Source: Symbiodinium natans (lineage: Eukaryota; Sar; Dinophyceae; Suessiales; Symbiodiniaceae). Taken from it: 64,000 bases of DNA. The stretch covers positions 234,501-298,500 of the forward strand of contig CAJNDS010002732.1 in the NCBI GenBank assembly GCA_905221605.1, in the 5' to 3' direction. Positions 1-11,164 of the stretch are shown here, piece by piece (positions within the stretch are counted from its first letter, which is position 1; every line of letters begins with the position of its first letter). The notes below the pieces were generated by a model. That model saw only the letters and a list, made by a program, of their open reading frames with translations. It was not told where the DNA came from and searched no databases. Both the position numbers and the translations under genes were made by a program.

Positions 1-48
1 ACTCTGCTGCGAACACAGAATGAGCGCTGTATGATGCCCGTCACCGCC

Positions 49-51
49 ACC

Positions 52-83
<32 letters not shown>
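49..83. repeat. (CAG)n microsatellite
   Basis: A nearly pure CAG run of about eleven units preceded by CCACCA. No flanking coding sequence is recognisable, so it is treated as a non-coding microsatellite. Confidence 0.9.
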
Positions 84-89
<6 letters not shown>

Positions 90-1622
90 CCAGCGTGGAA
101 CGTGTGTTATTTTCGTCCAGCCCCGATCTTGCTAAAAGGACCCCCTAAAGGAACCCCTCTTTGCGCGAGCTTTGCCTTGATTTTGCGGCCTTTGCGCGAG
201 GGAGCTCGAAGAAACAGGCTGGGGTTCACGGAGGGTTCACAGCCGCCCCATCCCATACTCGCGTGCAGGCAGCTACACAGCGGACAACGTGGTCCCCCCC
301 CCCCCCCGCCCTAAAAAGAAGTACAACAGGGTAATCGCCTATTCCTACCTCCTCTCCCCCTCTCCCCCGACCCCGCTCCCGAAACAACCCCATATATGAG
401 GGAATTCTATAAAATTCTATAATATATAATAATATTCCATAATATTCTATAATATTCTATCATATTCTATCATATTCTATCATATTCTATCATATTCTAT
501 CATATTCTATAATATTCTAGAATATTCTAGAATCTTCTACTATAACATTCCATATACCACCTCTCAGGTCCACCTGCACGTCAGTGACGTCAGTGTTTGC
601 TGGGCTCGTTGGCCACTTTGACCCGGCCCATGATGCACATTGCTTATTCGCTTGAGACACTCGTGCGAGCCTAATTCAGGCCTAATTCAACGTACAGTGG
701 CTCAGCGGAGGACAGGCCTCGCACGAGAAGCTATCCACAATGTGAAGCTTTGCTTGTCGCGGAGCTCTGCAATCGCTTAGCACAGGTCCTTTGACCTCAA
801 AAAGGATACTGGAAGGGGTCAGAGTTGGGCAGAGGCTTTGTTTTCTCTCCCTCATCCTAGTTGAGCGCACGAGCTCGTTCAACAGACTCCTTTAACGCAC
901 AACTTGACTGCAAACTGGCCCTATCCAGAGGCAGTGAGCCAAAGTGAATCAACATACTGCTGGGACTGGGATATTGGGGTATTCCTTCTTTCTTGCATTG
1001 CAAAGGCACTCAAGATCTGAAACTCGAAACTTGAAGCCCAGCAAATGCCACTGCGGCGGCGCGCTCAAAGATTGTATGCAATAGTATATTGTATAATTTG
1101 TACAGAATTTTGCGCCAGTGGTGATGGATGACGAACGCTTCCGGACATCGCCACGGTGCAGAGGCTGAATTCACCATGTTGGCAAAGACACAGCAATTCC
1201 CAGGCTTTCGGCATTGCAGGCCGCGAACAGGCTTTCCTGTCATTTGCTAACCGTCCATGGCCTGGCCATTTGTTGCCGGCCGTGGATGCGGATGCGAAGC
1301 CTGGCTTGTTCTAAATGTCTAAACTAATATTACTATTATTCTTTGTTAATGCTAGTCATATTGGTAATACTATTCTTATTAAGAATGTTTTTAATGTGAG
1401 AAATCCCTGCGCAGATTGTGCCGACGGGTCACGGAGTGTATTGTGACTCGGCTAGATTCGGTCAGGACCGCCCCAACAGGCTCTCACACAGACGTGAGGG
1501 AGTGCGGTGGAGTACAGTATGGAACAGAGCGGACTGTTTTGCCCATAGGGGGTTGCTATGGAGTGACCACACAGCGGTTGCACTGGATGGTGGGTACAGC
1601 TGGCTGAGGGTTTAGGGTTCAG
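84..1622. other. No gene recognised; holds an AT-rich minisatellite
   Basis: No frame shows a convincing exon. The stretch includes a C-run near 296-309, the minisatellite at about 400-540, and a short AT-rich patch at about 1318-1395. The short open frames here look like chance. Confidence 0.6.
404..540. repeat. AT-rich 10-bp minisatellite
   Basis: Tandem copies of a 10-bp unit (ATCATATTCT and variants such as ATAATATTCT), with the 5' and 3' ends degenerating to AATATTCTAG. Confidence 0.9.
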
Positions 1623-1770
1623 GCTTGTCACAGCAAGAACAAGACAGGAAGATGCCCTGCAAGCACAAGCCGTCCTAGTTGTGGAACAGGACGTGCCGGA
1701 AGTTGAGTTTTTCAGTGCCAAATGGGTGGAGCCTCGTAAAAATCCAAGTGAAGCCTCCCGGCGTGCTTTC
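1623..1770 (+). CDS. Unassigned exon
   Basis: A frame open from an AG|G acceptor reads LVTARTRQEDALQAQ and then VEQDVPEVEFFSAKWVEP. It is polar and acidic with no stop for about 50 codons, and its composition is much more protein-like than the other frames. I do not recognise the family. Neighbouring exons could not be linked to it, and the 3' edge is a guess because the frame stays open to about 2010. Confidence 0.4.
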
Positions 1771-1774
1771 TCAA

Positions 1775-3590
1775 AGCAGTCCAGTAGTAGCTTAAGTAGA
1801 GCAGAGTTCCTCGTAATCCTAAATCCGTGCCTCCTTGAATTCACGCCGGCCTTGAGCTCCATGGTTTTCCCTGACATGCCCCTTGTGCGAGCTGCAGTGT
1901 ATTCTCACCGTAGACCGCAGTGGCGCCTCAGTGTTTCTAGCCTGTCCCAGCGCTGGCTGGGCTGGGCAAGCAAATCGGCGCAATTTTTCAGAGGCCAAGT
2001 GCACACTTAGCCTGGCGACCTGGCCATTGACGACTGCTCATGCAGATTCAGCCTCCCCACTGGCAGGTGGCACTTTGCAAGTGTAATTTGCCCAGTGGTC
2101 CAGGCTACCTTGAACGGGCTGCCACAGCCTGCACGACCTTACATTCCAAGTACAGCTTTCAAACCATGATAGCTTGCGCTTACCATATTCGAGCTGTGAG
2201 CCGCATTTGAGGGAAGGCTCCACAATGCAGTCACGTGCATTGAGTGACTGTGCGTAGTTTTCAAGTCTGCGCACCTCTGACCTACTGACCTATGCTGCCG
2301 GGGCTGTTGCAGCAAACGGCTGGAGCGTGAATGCTGCAAGACTGAAGTGAGATGAAGCATAGACGATAGGCATAGTTGTTGCCAGGCACAGGCAGCTAAA
2401 CAATGCCATCGTGTTTTTTTGCAGACTGCGGGGGCGCTGCGACCTTTGAATCGCAGTAGCTTCTGCCATCAGTCAATGAGTGGCGCAGGTTGGCCCCTTG
2501 TCAGCAGCGCACTGCAGCATCTCCTCTACGCCTCTACGCGCTGGGCCCGTAAAGTTGCAGCGAATTTGTGCCCGCAAGTTCAGATGCCGGCGAAGCTTCC
2601 TGCCGTCCTCTAGACCGCAATCGGTGATAGCGTGGCTTGGTGGAGTGGTGCTTGTGTTTCTCTTGTGGTCCTTGAACTTCTTGAGTGGTCCTGCGGCAGT
2701 CTGGCATGTCTTGTGCGGGCTTGGCGAATCTACAGCCAACAGGTGCAAGTTCCTCATACGCAGTGCGCGTGGGAAATTGGAATCGGGCGCAGAAGCTTTG
2801 ACTTTCTGAGCATAGGTCGTTGAAGGTTGTCGTTGCATGATTCTTGCTCCCTAGAAGCTGCTCCTCCTGCCTGGCTCAAGCTGTCCCAGCTTTGCTTCAC
2901 GCCCTGCAAACCCATGCCAACCGCGAGAACTCCAAGGCAGCGACGTGACTTGGAGTGACTTAGAGGTTGCACGTGCCTAGGAATTGAAGGGTTCCGCGTC
3001 GGAAGACCTTCCGAAGCTGCGCATGGTGAACACCAGAGTGCCCGGAGCCCATGAAGGCTCAAATCCTAGCCATGGCCTCGTGGATTCGGCACAGCGCTGC
3101 TTCTATGCAGATGAGAAGGGGCCAGGGCAGCATGTCTCTGAGCCTTGCTAACCCTAAACCCTGCCAAGGTTTATGTGGCACTGCTGCTAGGCCGGAGATG
3201 TTTTCAGAGCAGCTCAGCATTGCACATGTCATTGCAAAGGGGCATCAGAGCCGCGGCAGGCACAGCACACGCCCTGACACATGGATGCTTGAAGTTGGAT
3301 TCCATTACCATGGATAAGATGCTTGCCGTCCCTGGCCAGAGTTTTTTCGTGAAGCTTCCCAGATGCACCAGCTATGTGAGCCTGTGTGGCCGGCATCATT
3401 GACCATGGTTTAGACTGACTTTGAAACTTGCCATCAACCAGGATTGACGAACCATACTCGCACGGCACCCACCTCAGCAAAGACGTGTAGTAGCGCTGCA
3501 GCTGAAGGGATGACATTTGATAGCACCCGTGTGCTTGCCGTGGACCACCCATTTGTGTGGACTCAGGCGAGAGCCCTGGCCTCTATAGAC
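1775..3590. other. No assignable gene
   Basis: Several short open frames on both strands overlap one another (for example 3145-3402 on + and 3229-3552 on -). None shows a family motif. It is probably introns and intergenic DNA around the flanking exons. Confidence 0.4.
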
Positions 3591-3599
3591 CTACGGTCT

Positions 3600-4705
3600 C
3601 ATGTCCAGAGCTGTCGCGATTGAAATGTGTCTTGATTCTTCTTGAGTACAGAAGCCATGTTTCATTGTCTTATTCACCGAGGAAGGCCGATGCTTTCCGA
3701 ACTGTTTGCCAGCTGGCATATGCTGTCCCGAATTTCTTTGCTGCTGAAGTCCCTGTTCAGCGCTTCAACCAGAAAGAGAACGATGACGTGGCAAGGATGC
3801 ACTAGGCTAGGCTGCGCATGCACTGCATGCACCAGTACAGCACATGTTCACCTTATGCATCACCTGGGGCTCAGGTGCGTGAGAAGCTCAACCTCACCCT
3901 GGATGACTTCCCGGCCTTTTTCCTCTTCATGGCCCCTTGGGCTAGCCCTAGTTGTCCTGCATGAGGCTGCAGCGTTGGGATGACCTTGTGATCCGTCTGA
4001 TCATCTGAGGACGGCGCAGGTGAGGGAATCCGTTATGCGGACGCAGCGCAAGCAGCCAACATGATCAAATGGCTGTGGCTTGGCAGCGTCGCGTTCATAC
4101 TGTCCACATTCATCATGCATGCCATTTCCTGTATGACCGCCTAGTCGCTCACGCGGCATTTCCATGCCTTCGATCGATACAATCGACGAACTGGACGAAG
4201 TGGTTCTTGACTTCCTCAATGAGCCCAGTACTAGGCACCTGATGCGTCTTCGGTGCTCATGTTGGCTTGCGCTGAACTCGGCTTCCCCATCTTAGTCATC
4301 CTGGTTCCAGGCATGTAGACAGAGCAAGGGAGCTCGAGCAAAAGTATCGAAATGATGCCAAAGCGCCAATGCAGCTTTTGCGCACGAAGAAGGGTCTTAG
4401 GCAACAGCCAGTATGCACGCACAAGGCTTGTGGGTTTGTGAAATACGTGTGTGGTGCATCATGAAGGTATACCAAGATCATGGAAAAGAGCTTGGCTCAA
4501 GGAACGAGCTATGCTGCCGATGAAGTTGCACGCGTGATGAAGATTTTGGAGGGCAAGGCGTGTATTGCCCAAACAGGTTCTTCATCAAAAGCATCCTGCG
4601 CAGCTGCCCTTCGCGCATGACTTCATGGCTGCATCAGGTACATCCCCAGAAACGGGCAGAACTGAGCGACAAGTTGAAAGTCCTGTGCCTCGGTACGTCG
4701 TGAAA
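3600..4705 (+). CDS. ERp29-like endoplasmic reticulum chaperone (thioredoxin-like plus helical D domain), about 7 exons
   Basis: ERp29 family proteins are redox-inactive ER folding and escort factors with a thioredoxin-like N domain and a helical C domain. Exon ending 3790 reads SPRKADAFRTVCQLAY then FFAAEVPVQRFNQKENDDV. Exon 3875-3931 reads VREKLNLTLDDFPAFFLFM, matching the strand before the conserved FP. Exon 4025-4074 reads GIRYADAAQAANMIKWL, and exon 4145 onward RGISMPSIDTIDELDEVV. The helical domain follows: an exon to 4379 (EQKYRNDAKAPMQLL), then from 4467 YTKIMEKSLAQGTSYAADE and VARVMKILEG, and probably LSDKLKVLCL near 4660-4700. No CxxC is seen, as in ERp29. Donors at 3791, 3932 and 4380 are GC and at 4075 GT; frames agree across each. 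The signal peptide exon was not found, and the first exon's start is uncertain. Confidence 0.72.
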
Positions 4706-4759
4706 GTAGGCAATTCATCCACACCGCAGCCAGTGCATGCAACCTGCAAGGAAAGTCTT

Positions 4760-5330
4760 TGCAAAGATGGAGGCTTGTGACGTTTTTCAATGTCCGGCTG
4801 GCTATCAGAAAAAGTTTGACGCAGCAGGCCGTCATGGCTCCAGACCTCCAACAGTATGCTGAGACCCAAGCTCTCGCGCTCTGGGCAGGCATCATTGGAT
4901 CCGATGAGGCAACATGCTGCAAGCCGCCGTGTGTGAATACTGAAGGCAACTGGGCATCATCTCTTATGCTTTCTTGTCTTTGCACATCCTGCCATTTTGT
5001 GCAAATGAATATAGGTGGCCAATCTGTGCTGCGCCAGGTGATGAGCATGATGCCCAGGGCCACCACTGCGATTACTACGATGAGCGAACAGCTCCGGAAT
5101 GCGGCAGTGCCCTCGGCAATCAGTCCACGAGCCTCCCTAACTCCGATCCTGACAGTCTCCACATTTTTGCCGATGCAGCCACCCGCAGAATCTTTTCTGA
5201 GGAGACTGGGACACTGGAGCATTCCGTGCCAGCAGGATGTGCTGTGCCTGTGGTGGCGGACACGTCAGGATGCCTGAAGCCGAAACTTGAGCCATTAGTG
5301 GCAGGTTCTGCCGAACGATTGTAGATGTTT
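4760..5330 (+). CDS. Possible exons of an unassigned gene
   Basis: Two overlapping + frames are open here (4759-5277 and 4974-5324). The second has a realistic acidic, Cys/His-containing composition (HDAQGHHCDYYDERTAPEC) followed by DAATRRIFSEETGTLEHSV. No family is recognised, and at most one frame is real at any point. A gene downstream of ERp29 on the same strand would fit the unidirectional layout. Confidence 0.25.
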
Positions 5331-5859
5331 GCAGTACAGTGCGGCACATTGTACAGGTTGTACAGAGTTTGTAAGCAGCAGTACCACCACCAGTCAGCCA
5401 TCAAGAGCTGACCTTAGCAGACGAGCTCCGCCAACCGGCAACAAGCCTGCCATTGGTGGGTCTCAATTGAAGCGTGCTTTCGAGCTCTGGCTGGCAAATC
5501 ACTCACATTGGTTGCTAAGCCATTGTCATGTCGCCTGGTCGACGTTGTCCCAGTAGGCTGTCGCTTCAGTACCTCCTCACGGCAGGCCCTCATGCTACCG
5601 TTTGAACATTCATGCAACTTGGCTGCTGGGTGAGGGGGGGGGTTCTTGGTGCACTTCGGGGGCAATATCACGAGATTTCTGCATGCAAAGCTCCCGACAT
5701 TTTCCAGACACTGTTGCTCCAACAGACCATCAAACTGACATGCCGAAGGCCTTCACTCAACAGCAGGGCTTGCTTCGCCTCCTCATGCGGTTACATGAGG
5801 CCATGTGCCTCACGTGCAGTCGGTCTAAGTGCTGGATGCTGTGTCTTTCATGTTTTCAG

Positions 5860-6080
5860 CTGTTGACATCGGACAGCCGGATGTCAAAAAGACTCATCGT
5901 GTCAATCGACAGATTGGACTTGTGTTGCTGCTGCGCGTTGGCACATCGCGGGAAATCAGTGCATGGTTGTGGGTACACAGTCCGAGCGATAGGCAATGGG
6001 AATTGAACAGCAGTCGATGCCGGGATGAAGTGCAGATGGTTTTCTTCAAGCGCGAAGAACCACGGTACAGGCGAACCTAG
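5860..6080 (+). CDS. Unassigned, probably terminal, exon
   Basis: After a pyrimidine-rich tract ending TTTTCAG the frame reads VDIGQPDVKKTHRVNRQIG, then LVLLLRVGTSREISAWLWV and KREEPRYRRT before TAG at 6078-6080. It mixes charged and hydrophobic residues with no low complexity. CCCTAAA repeats follow at about 6117. The family is unknown; the stop may be real or just intronic. Confidence 0.4.
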
Positions 6081-6659
6081 TGACCTTTGTGTAATTACTT
6101 CTAGCGCGTTTCTGTCCCTAAACCCTAACCCCTAATTAAAAAAAAAAAAAACTCTAGACTTTGGCCGGAGCTGCCATCAATGCCGCCCTCGTTCCTCGGC
6201 CCTGGTTTTGCAGACAGCGATGGCTGCAAGCTGGCTCAAACAGCGAAAGGAGCTTGCGAAGCTTGGAGCGGAATATGCCCTAAACCCTAAACCCTAAACC
6301 GTGATCTTCCGTTGGAAGGCAGAAGGCATGAACCGTCATGTCCTGCACTGCAAACTGCAAGCATGCACTGAGGATACTACTTGCCGACGCCCTGCCCAGG
6401 AACAGGGTGGAAGTTGTTTTTTTGAGTGCCTTGGTGAGTGCTTGTTGAGTGCGATGACAGAGGAGTCCCACACCTTCGCAACCTGAGCGAGAGCGACGCC
6501 TGCGAAAAGGAGTTTCACGAATTCTTGCCATTCGACGCTTGGCTTGTGACCAGTGTAGAGACAAGACAAAGCGCACATCGTTGTGGACAACAAAGACGGG
6601 TTGGACAAGTTGTACTCATCATCGTCGTGTGTATCTGAGTCTCACTGTGGACGCGTGCT

Positions 6660-6930
6660 GTCGGATGCAGGAGACGAAGTCCGTCAGAATTCACAAGCTC
6701 CAGTTGACGACTCGGATGCCGAGTTCTTCTTCAATGAAGTGGCAGGAGGCTGTCATTGATTGTCATTGAACCTTTTGCCACTTACAGCTTGACAGAAGAC
6801 ATGCTATGCAGAGGAGACGATGCCCTCGTCGATGCGGCTACGCCACCACTCATGGAAGGTGAAGATGCCACAATGCCGCTGCTTTGGGGTGAGGGCGGAG
6901 GACGCTGCAAGTGTCGGTGAGCTGTAGCGG
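6660..6930 (+). CDS. Two unassigned acidic exons
   Basis: A frame near 6672-6765 reads DEVRQNSQAPVDDSDAEFFF, and a second at about 6778-6932 reads TEDMLCRGDDALVDAATPPL then MEGEDATMPLLWGEGGG. Both are Asp/Glu-rich and look like disordered protein. Donor and acceptor positions were not fixed. They may belong to the same gene as the exons at 7799-8190. Confidence 0.35.
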
Positions 6931-7515
6931 GAATCGTTACGTGCGGTACCGCAATGACTGCGCATGCCGCACATGCCACGCGAAGGACAATCCATCGAGC
7001 TTGAGAGCGACTTGTTTTCACAGGAACAGGAAGCAGGCCCACCAGTAGAATACGATGTTAGTGCTTGATCCAAACAAACAGCCACGCAGCCTGCACAGAT
7101 TCGCCTGGCAGCTATTGTCCCAGTCCGGCATCCAAAAGCCATGGGACCAGCATGAGTCGGACGGTGAGCCCCTCCTTTGCGGCAGGCTTTTTGTTGCGAG
7201 TCTTGAAACACGAGCCCCTAGTCACAAGCTGCTTTGGACATGCGAAAGGCATTCTTAGATCACGGCGGGTATCTGTGGACTTGAATCAGTCAGTACCCAA
7301 CACAGCACCTCGTCTGGCAAGTCTGAACTTTGTGCTGCGACACATGGGCACGAGATGCACCGAGTAATTATAAGGATGGTGAAGTCATCGACTTCCTCGA
7401 GAGACGACGCATGGTTGCTTTGGGAACCTTCATACTCAGAATGCTCCTTGACAGCATTCCTCTTCCTGGCTTGCGGAGTCTCCCTAGACTCGACTCATCC
7501 CATCAAGAGTTCATA

Positions 7516-7617
7516 TTGGGATGTTCCCCCTTATACTAACAGTCCTTAACAGGGATTATAGAACCCCCACTATATTCCCGATTAAGCACCTGCTAGTATA
7601 TGGGAGAACATCCCCAA
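7516..7617. mobile_element. Short inverted-repeat element, family 1 copy a (MITE/introner-like)
   Basis: About 102 bp bounded by imperfect terminal inverted repeats of about 25 bp. The left end reads TTGGGATGTTCCCCCTTATA, and the right end is its reverse complement with a few changes. The inner arm ACAGTCCTTAA is shared with copies at 27580, 28899 and 61412. No target duplication is clear here. Confidence 0.75.
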
Positions 7618-7798
7618 GTACATAGTATGTGTCCGCGACACTTCGCAGGTGGCAGAGAAGCGTCTTGACGGGAGATGTGGTCGCTCCCGCCCGTGCAGAG
7701 CTGAAGTTGATCACGCAGGCAACCCCGCTTCACCTGCGATTTGGCAGACTTCTCTTGACTTTGGCATAAAAAATGTGTGTGTGTGTGTGCATTTTGCT

Positions 7799-8190
7799 GT
7801 GGAGGTACTGCAGCTCCCGGATCCTGACGAGACAGCCGCTGTAAGCGATTGCCGGTTCCTGATCATGACGGAGGAGCTCGCAGCCGTGCTTTGGGAGCGT
7901 TTCACGCACTTCCGCACCCTCGGGGTGCCCTCCCCTCGGGGCTACCTACCCTAAACGTATTGAATAGCCCCATAAATTCCCATTGAATAGCCCCCATAGA
8001 TGCCTATAACAAGTGCACGTGGTACATCTTCATATTGATAGACAATTTCCATTTCAAGTCATTTCAGGTGATTGCCCGCACGGTGACCATGGAGAAGAAG
8101 AGCCTGCCTGCAGCGGCTGGGGGATGGCTGCAGACACCGAAAGATCGCTTCAAAGAATGGGCCTCGTCGCAGCATCTGCGTAGGCTTTTG
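7799..8190 (+). CDS. Two unassigned exons
   Basis: A first exon at about 7799-7920 reads VEVLQLPDPDETAAVSDCRF then LIMTEELAAVLWERFTHF. A second starts at 8068 after TTTCAG and reads VIARTVTMEKKSLPAAAGGW then LQTPKDRFKEWASSQHLR. The intervening intron carries CATTGAATAGCCCC direct repeats. Function unknown. Confidence 0.42.
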
Positions 8191-8216
8191 GGGGTTTAGT
8201 AATGTAAATTAGGTTT

Positions 8217-8247
8217 GGGGTTTAGGGTTTAGGGGTTTGGGGTTTAG
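8217..8247. repeat. Telomere-like TTTAGGG tract
   Basis: Imperfect (TTTAGGG)n with GGGG and TTTGGGG variants, directly downstream of the exon at 8068. One of about forty such tracts in the window. Confidence 0.9.
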
Positions 8248-8773
8248 GCTTCCTTTCATGCGTGGAAGTTGAGAGATGATCGCCTCAGACCGGCATCGAG
8301 GCATCCTACTTTGTAGAGGTGTCGACGGGCTGCCGCACGATGCAAAGGGAGGCACTGCTTAGAAAGGCTTAGTTTCAGGTTCTGAGGGGTTTTGGTTCGT
8401 GACGCGTGTGGTCTGCAGGTGAGGGCCTGGGTGTCCCGGAACCAGCTCATCAACAACGGACCCTGATGTTTGGGTAAAGACACAAGGATGCAACCTGCAA
8501 ACTAAACAGAAAGTTCAATGGCAGGATCCATTCCAGAAACGCCGCGCGAAGCAACCTTTGAGCACAGAGTGAGGATTGTCGACGCTTGTCTGGACCAAAT
8601 TGCGCAAAACTCTCAGATGACATTGCACATGGGGCTAAGCCACAAATGTCAAAACTGTCCGAGGACTTCTGGTATGAGTATCACAAGGACAGAACGTGTA
8701 GAGTGCAGCAGCCTGAATGACAAGAGCAATGACCCACTTGAATGGAGCAATTTCTTTGCAGTGCCCCCTCTTT

Positions 8774-8797
8774 GGGGGGGGGGGGGGGGGGGGGGGG
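8774..8797. repeat. Poly-G run (about 24 G)
   Basis: An uninterrupted homopurine G tract. Similar but shorter runs lie near 12638, 26198, 28717 and 56769, with poly-C runs near 296, 30349 and 44966. Their lengths are likely to be unreliable in assembly. Confidence 0.9.
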
Positions 8798-9039
8798 CGA
8801 GGGTTTTCCAGATGTCCAGCGCATCATGCAGGACGCATGGAACACCTTGCCCTTGTCACTTGGAAAAGAAATTAGCTGCAGCGAAGCATAACAGCTCCGC
8901 AGTTGAATGAATTATTGTTGTTTCTTTGGTTCCTTGATATGTGTAAGGAGAAGCAACATTGGCAGGACTGACGCGCCAGCATGCATCTTCAGTGCTCGTT
9001 CGGCATGTCACAGCACGGAACAGCGCAGAAGAAACAAAG

Positions 9040-9074
9040 CAGATCCTCTAAACCCTAAACCCTAAACAGATCCT
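9040..9074. repeat. CCCTAAA insert bounded by an 8-bp direct repeat
   Basis: The 8-mer CAGATCCT occurs at 9040-9047 and 9067-9074, with 19 nt of CTAAACCCTAAACCCTAAA between. Removing the insert and one repeat copy (27 nt) joins a frame NSAEETKQ to ILLGEEPLGSTFWQGW; with the insert present there is an in-frame TAA. The coding nature of the flanks is only suggested. Confidence 0.6.
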
Positions 9075-9689
9075 GCTGGGCGAGGAGCCACTCGGGAGCA
9101 CCTTCTGGCAAGGCTGGCCCCACTGTCAGCAGAGTTCCTCCCACAGAGGTCTTCTGACCATCACAGTGCCAGGGTCAGAAGGCCTCCACCACCATCCCTT
9201 ACGGTACCACCTTGTCGCGGCAGCCATCACTGCGCCACCAGCCCAGAAGATTAGAAGAGAGTTTGCCAGAAAAAGCCATCCAGTCCTGACATTGTCCATG
9301 TGCCCAAGGACGGACACTGACAAAGTCTGATTCAGCTTTGAAGCTCTCCAAATCGGGCAGCGCACAACTTCTCAAGCTGCCCTCTGCTACACAGCTGCAT
9401 CTGAGAGCAAGGGTGATGAGGTAGGGTAGCAAAAGGAACCTTTTTCGGGGGCCAATCTGCAAGCATGGTACCCCAAAACCTTCATATGATGATAATGGGG
9501 ACCCAGAATGGGCCCAGAACCCAGATCAACCCACACATGTACAATATTGTACAATCAAGGTCAGCAATCCGGCTCGGGAGCGGTATCTCAAGCAATGCAA
9601 TGGCCGCACGATGACTCCCTTGCCCATTCCCTTCATGAAGCTCGGATGACATCATGGCCCGCACACACGCTGAAGGTAATTGCTGCACT

Positions 9690-10030
9690 AAAACCCTAAA
9701 CCCTAAACCCTAAAGCCAAAGGGAGTTGCTGCAGGATTGGGGAAACGCGAGATCTGGATTTGGCTCGCCTTGGCTTGAGCGATGTGGAGCTCATGGCAGC
9801 TTGGAAGAGAAGATTTGGGCTGGGGTTTAGGGTTTTAGGGTTTAGGTTTTAGGGTTTAGGGTTTGGGGTTTAGGGTTTAGGGGCAGCAACCTGTGAGGAA
9901 GGATGCCGCTGCCAGTTTGACCGAGGCTATCGCGGACACGTTGCCCACAGTCGACGCCGTGCGGAAGGCGGCATCCTCGCAGTGTGTGAAAGTTGGGTTT
10001 AGGGTTTAGGGTTTAGGGCTTAGGGTCCCT
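9690..10030. repeat. Cluster of telomere-like tracts, both orientations
   Basis: CCCTAAA units at about 9690-9714, an imperfect TTTAGGG array at 9820-9881, and another at about 9992-10025. The sequence between (9882-9990) holds an open frame reading DAAASLTEAIADTLPTVDAV that might be an exon. Confidence 0.85.
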
Positions 10031-10181
10031 AAACTGCTGGTGTGCTACTAGGCTGTAGGCGATTTGGTGCTTCTTAGTGTCTCTTAACGGTCGGTCGGGC
10101 ATCAATCTGAAGAAAGGTCGCTGCACGTGGTCACATCCTCGTCTAGGTAAGTGCTGCTGAGGTGTTTGACAGAGGCTTCGC

Positions 10182-10541
10182 ATGGTCGCTTGTTATACCA
10201 CGACCGGGATTGTAGCCTCTTTTGAGACTCTTGCTGAGATTGGGCTTCGAGTGCCCGTGGCAAAAAGAGCCGGGTTGAAGGGCCGGGTTGCTGTACCGTC
10301 TGGCCTTCCGGACAATGTCATAGAGCAAGTTCGAGATGATCAGGTCGTTGCCCAGTTGGAAGTCGTTCCTGACCAATGTGTCCAAATGGCAGTAAAGGTC
10401 TTGTCGGAGCAAACCTTATGCTTCAGACCTGTTTGGCCAGAGGGCAGTGGCGCATCAGCTGTCCTATTCGCATTCACATCGGCCATCTGTGCTCCTCAAG
10501 CACGAGTCCTTGCGAGAAGTGTCCATGTTTCAGTGTACTGA
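10182..10541 (+). CDS. Open frame of uncertain coding status
   Basis: A 119-codon + frame (GLKGRVAVPSGLPDNVIEQ, VVAQLEVVPDQCVQMAVKVL) overlaps an 89-codon - frame (10143-10412). Both look moderately protein-like and neither matches a family I know. The + frame is preferred only because other genes lie on +. A following + frame at 10560-10732 ends with a stop after RAATSTAEPEY. Confidence 0.25.
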   Translation: MVACYTTTGIVASFETLAEIGLRVPVAKRAGLKGRVAVPSGLPDNVIEQVRDDQVVAQLEVVPDQCVQMAVKVLSEQTLCFRPVWPEGSGASAVLFAFTSAICAPQARVLARSVHVSVY

Positions 10542-11047
10542 CGCCGACCTCAGCCCATGCATCAAAACAGGGGGCTGTCGCTGCGAGGGCAGATGCAGAA
10601 GGGTTTCGGGGGCTACTTGAGTTGGTTTTCTCCACTGTAATAGAAAGTGGGCAGGTGGACTTGCATGGCAATGCCCTCCTCAGCAACTCGGCCGATCGAG
10701 CAGCGACATCGACTGCCGAGCCAGAATACTAGGACCCATGAGACTTTTGTTTTGCCTTAACTTGGTTTTTTAGAGGAGCTTGTGTGCAAAACTAGGAATA
10801 TTTGCGGGTTGGTGCCCGTATTATTTTGCCAGTGAGTTCGGTGCCCTGCCGTGATCCGGGCGGATACACAGAAGCCTGTAGCAACAAAGAGGCCAACCTG
10901 CAGTAGAGTTGAGACAAGGCGACCGCTCCTTGGGACAGCTCCTGCGCAGCTTACAGATCCCGAGGCTCGCCGAAGCCTCAGGTCAACGTCGGAAACTGAC
11001 CTTGGGAGTCACTTGCACTGCGGGACTTCGGGACTCCCAGTATGGAT

Positions 11048-11150
11048 GTAATATACAGTACTTACATTATAGCTACATTATAGTTATGTTATAGTTATAT
11101 TATCGTTACATTATAGTTACAGTAAAGTTACATTATAGCTATTTTATTCA
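11048..11150. repeat. AT-rich minisatellite (TTACATTATAG units)
   Basis: Degenerate 11-13 bp tandem units of the form TTACATTATAG, TTATGTTATAG and TTATATTATCG. Confidence 0.85.
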
Positions 11151-11164
11151 TACGTCACATCACT

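Noticed and set aside
580-596. TGACGTCA palindrome as a regulatory (CRE) site
   Set aside because: It is a single 8-mer with no nearby gene start, expected by chance at this scale.
4491-4500. TTGGCTCAAG, the 3' end of the dinoflagellate spliced leader
   Set aside because: It lies inside the ERp29 exon, coding for SLAQ, and the upstream part of the leader (CCGTAGCCATT) is absent.
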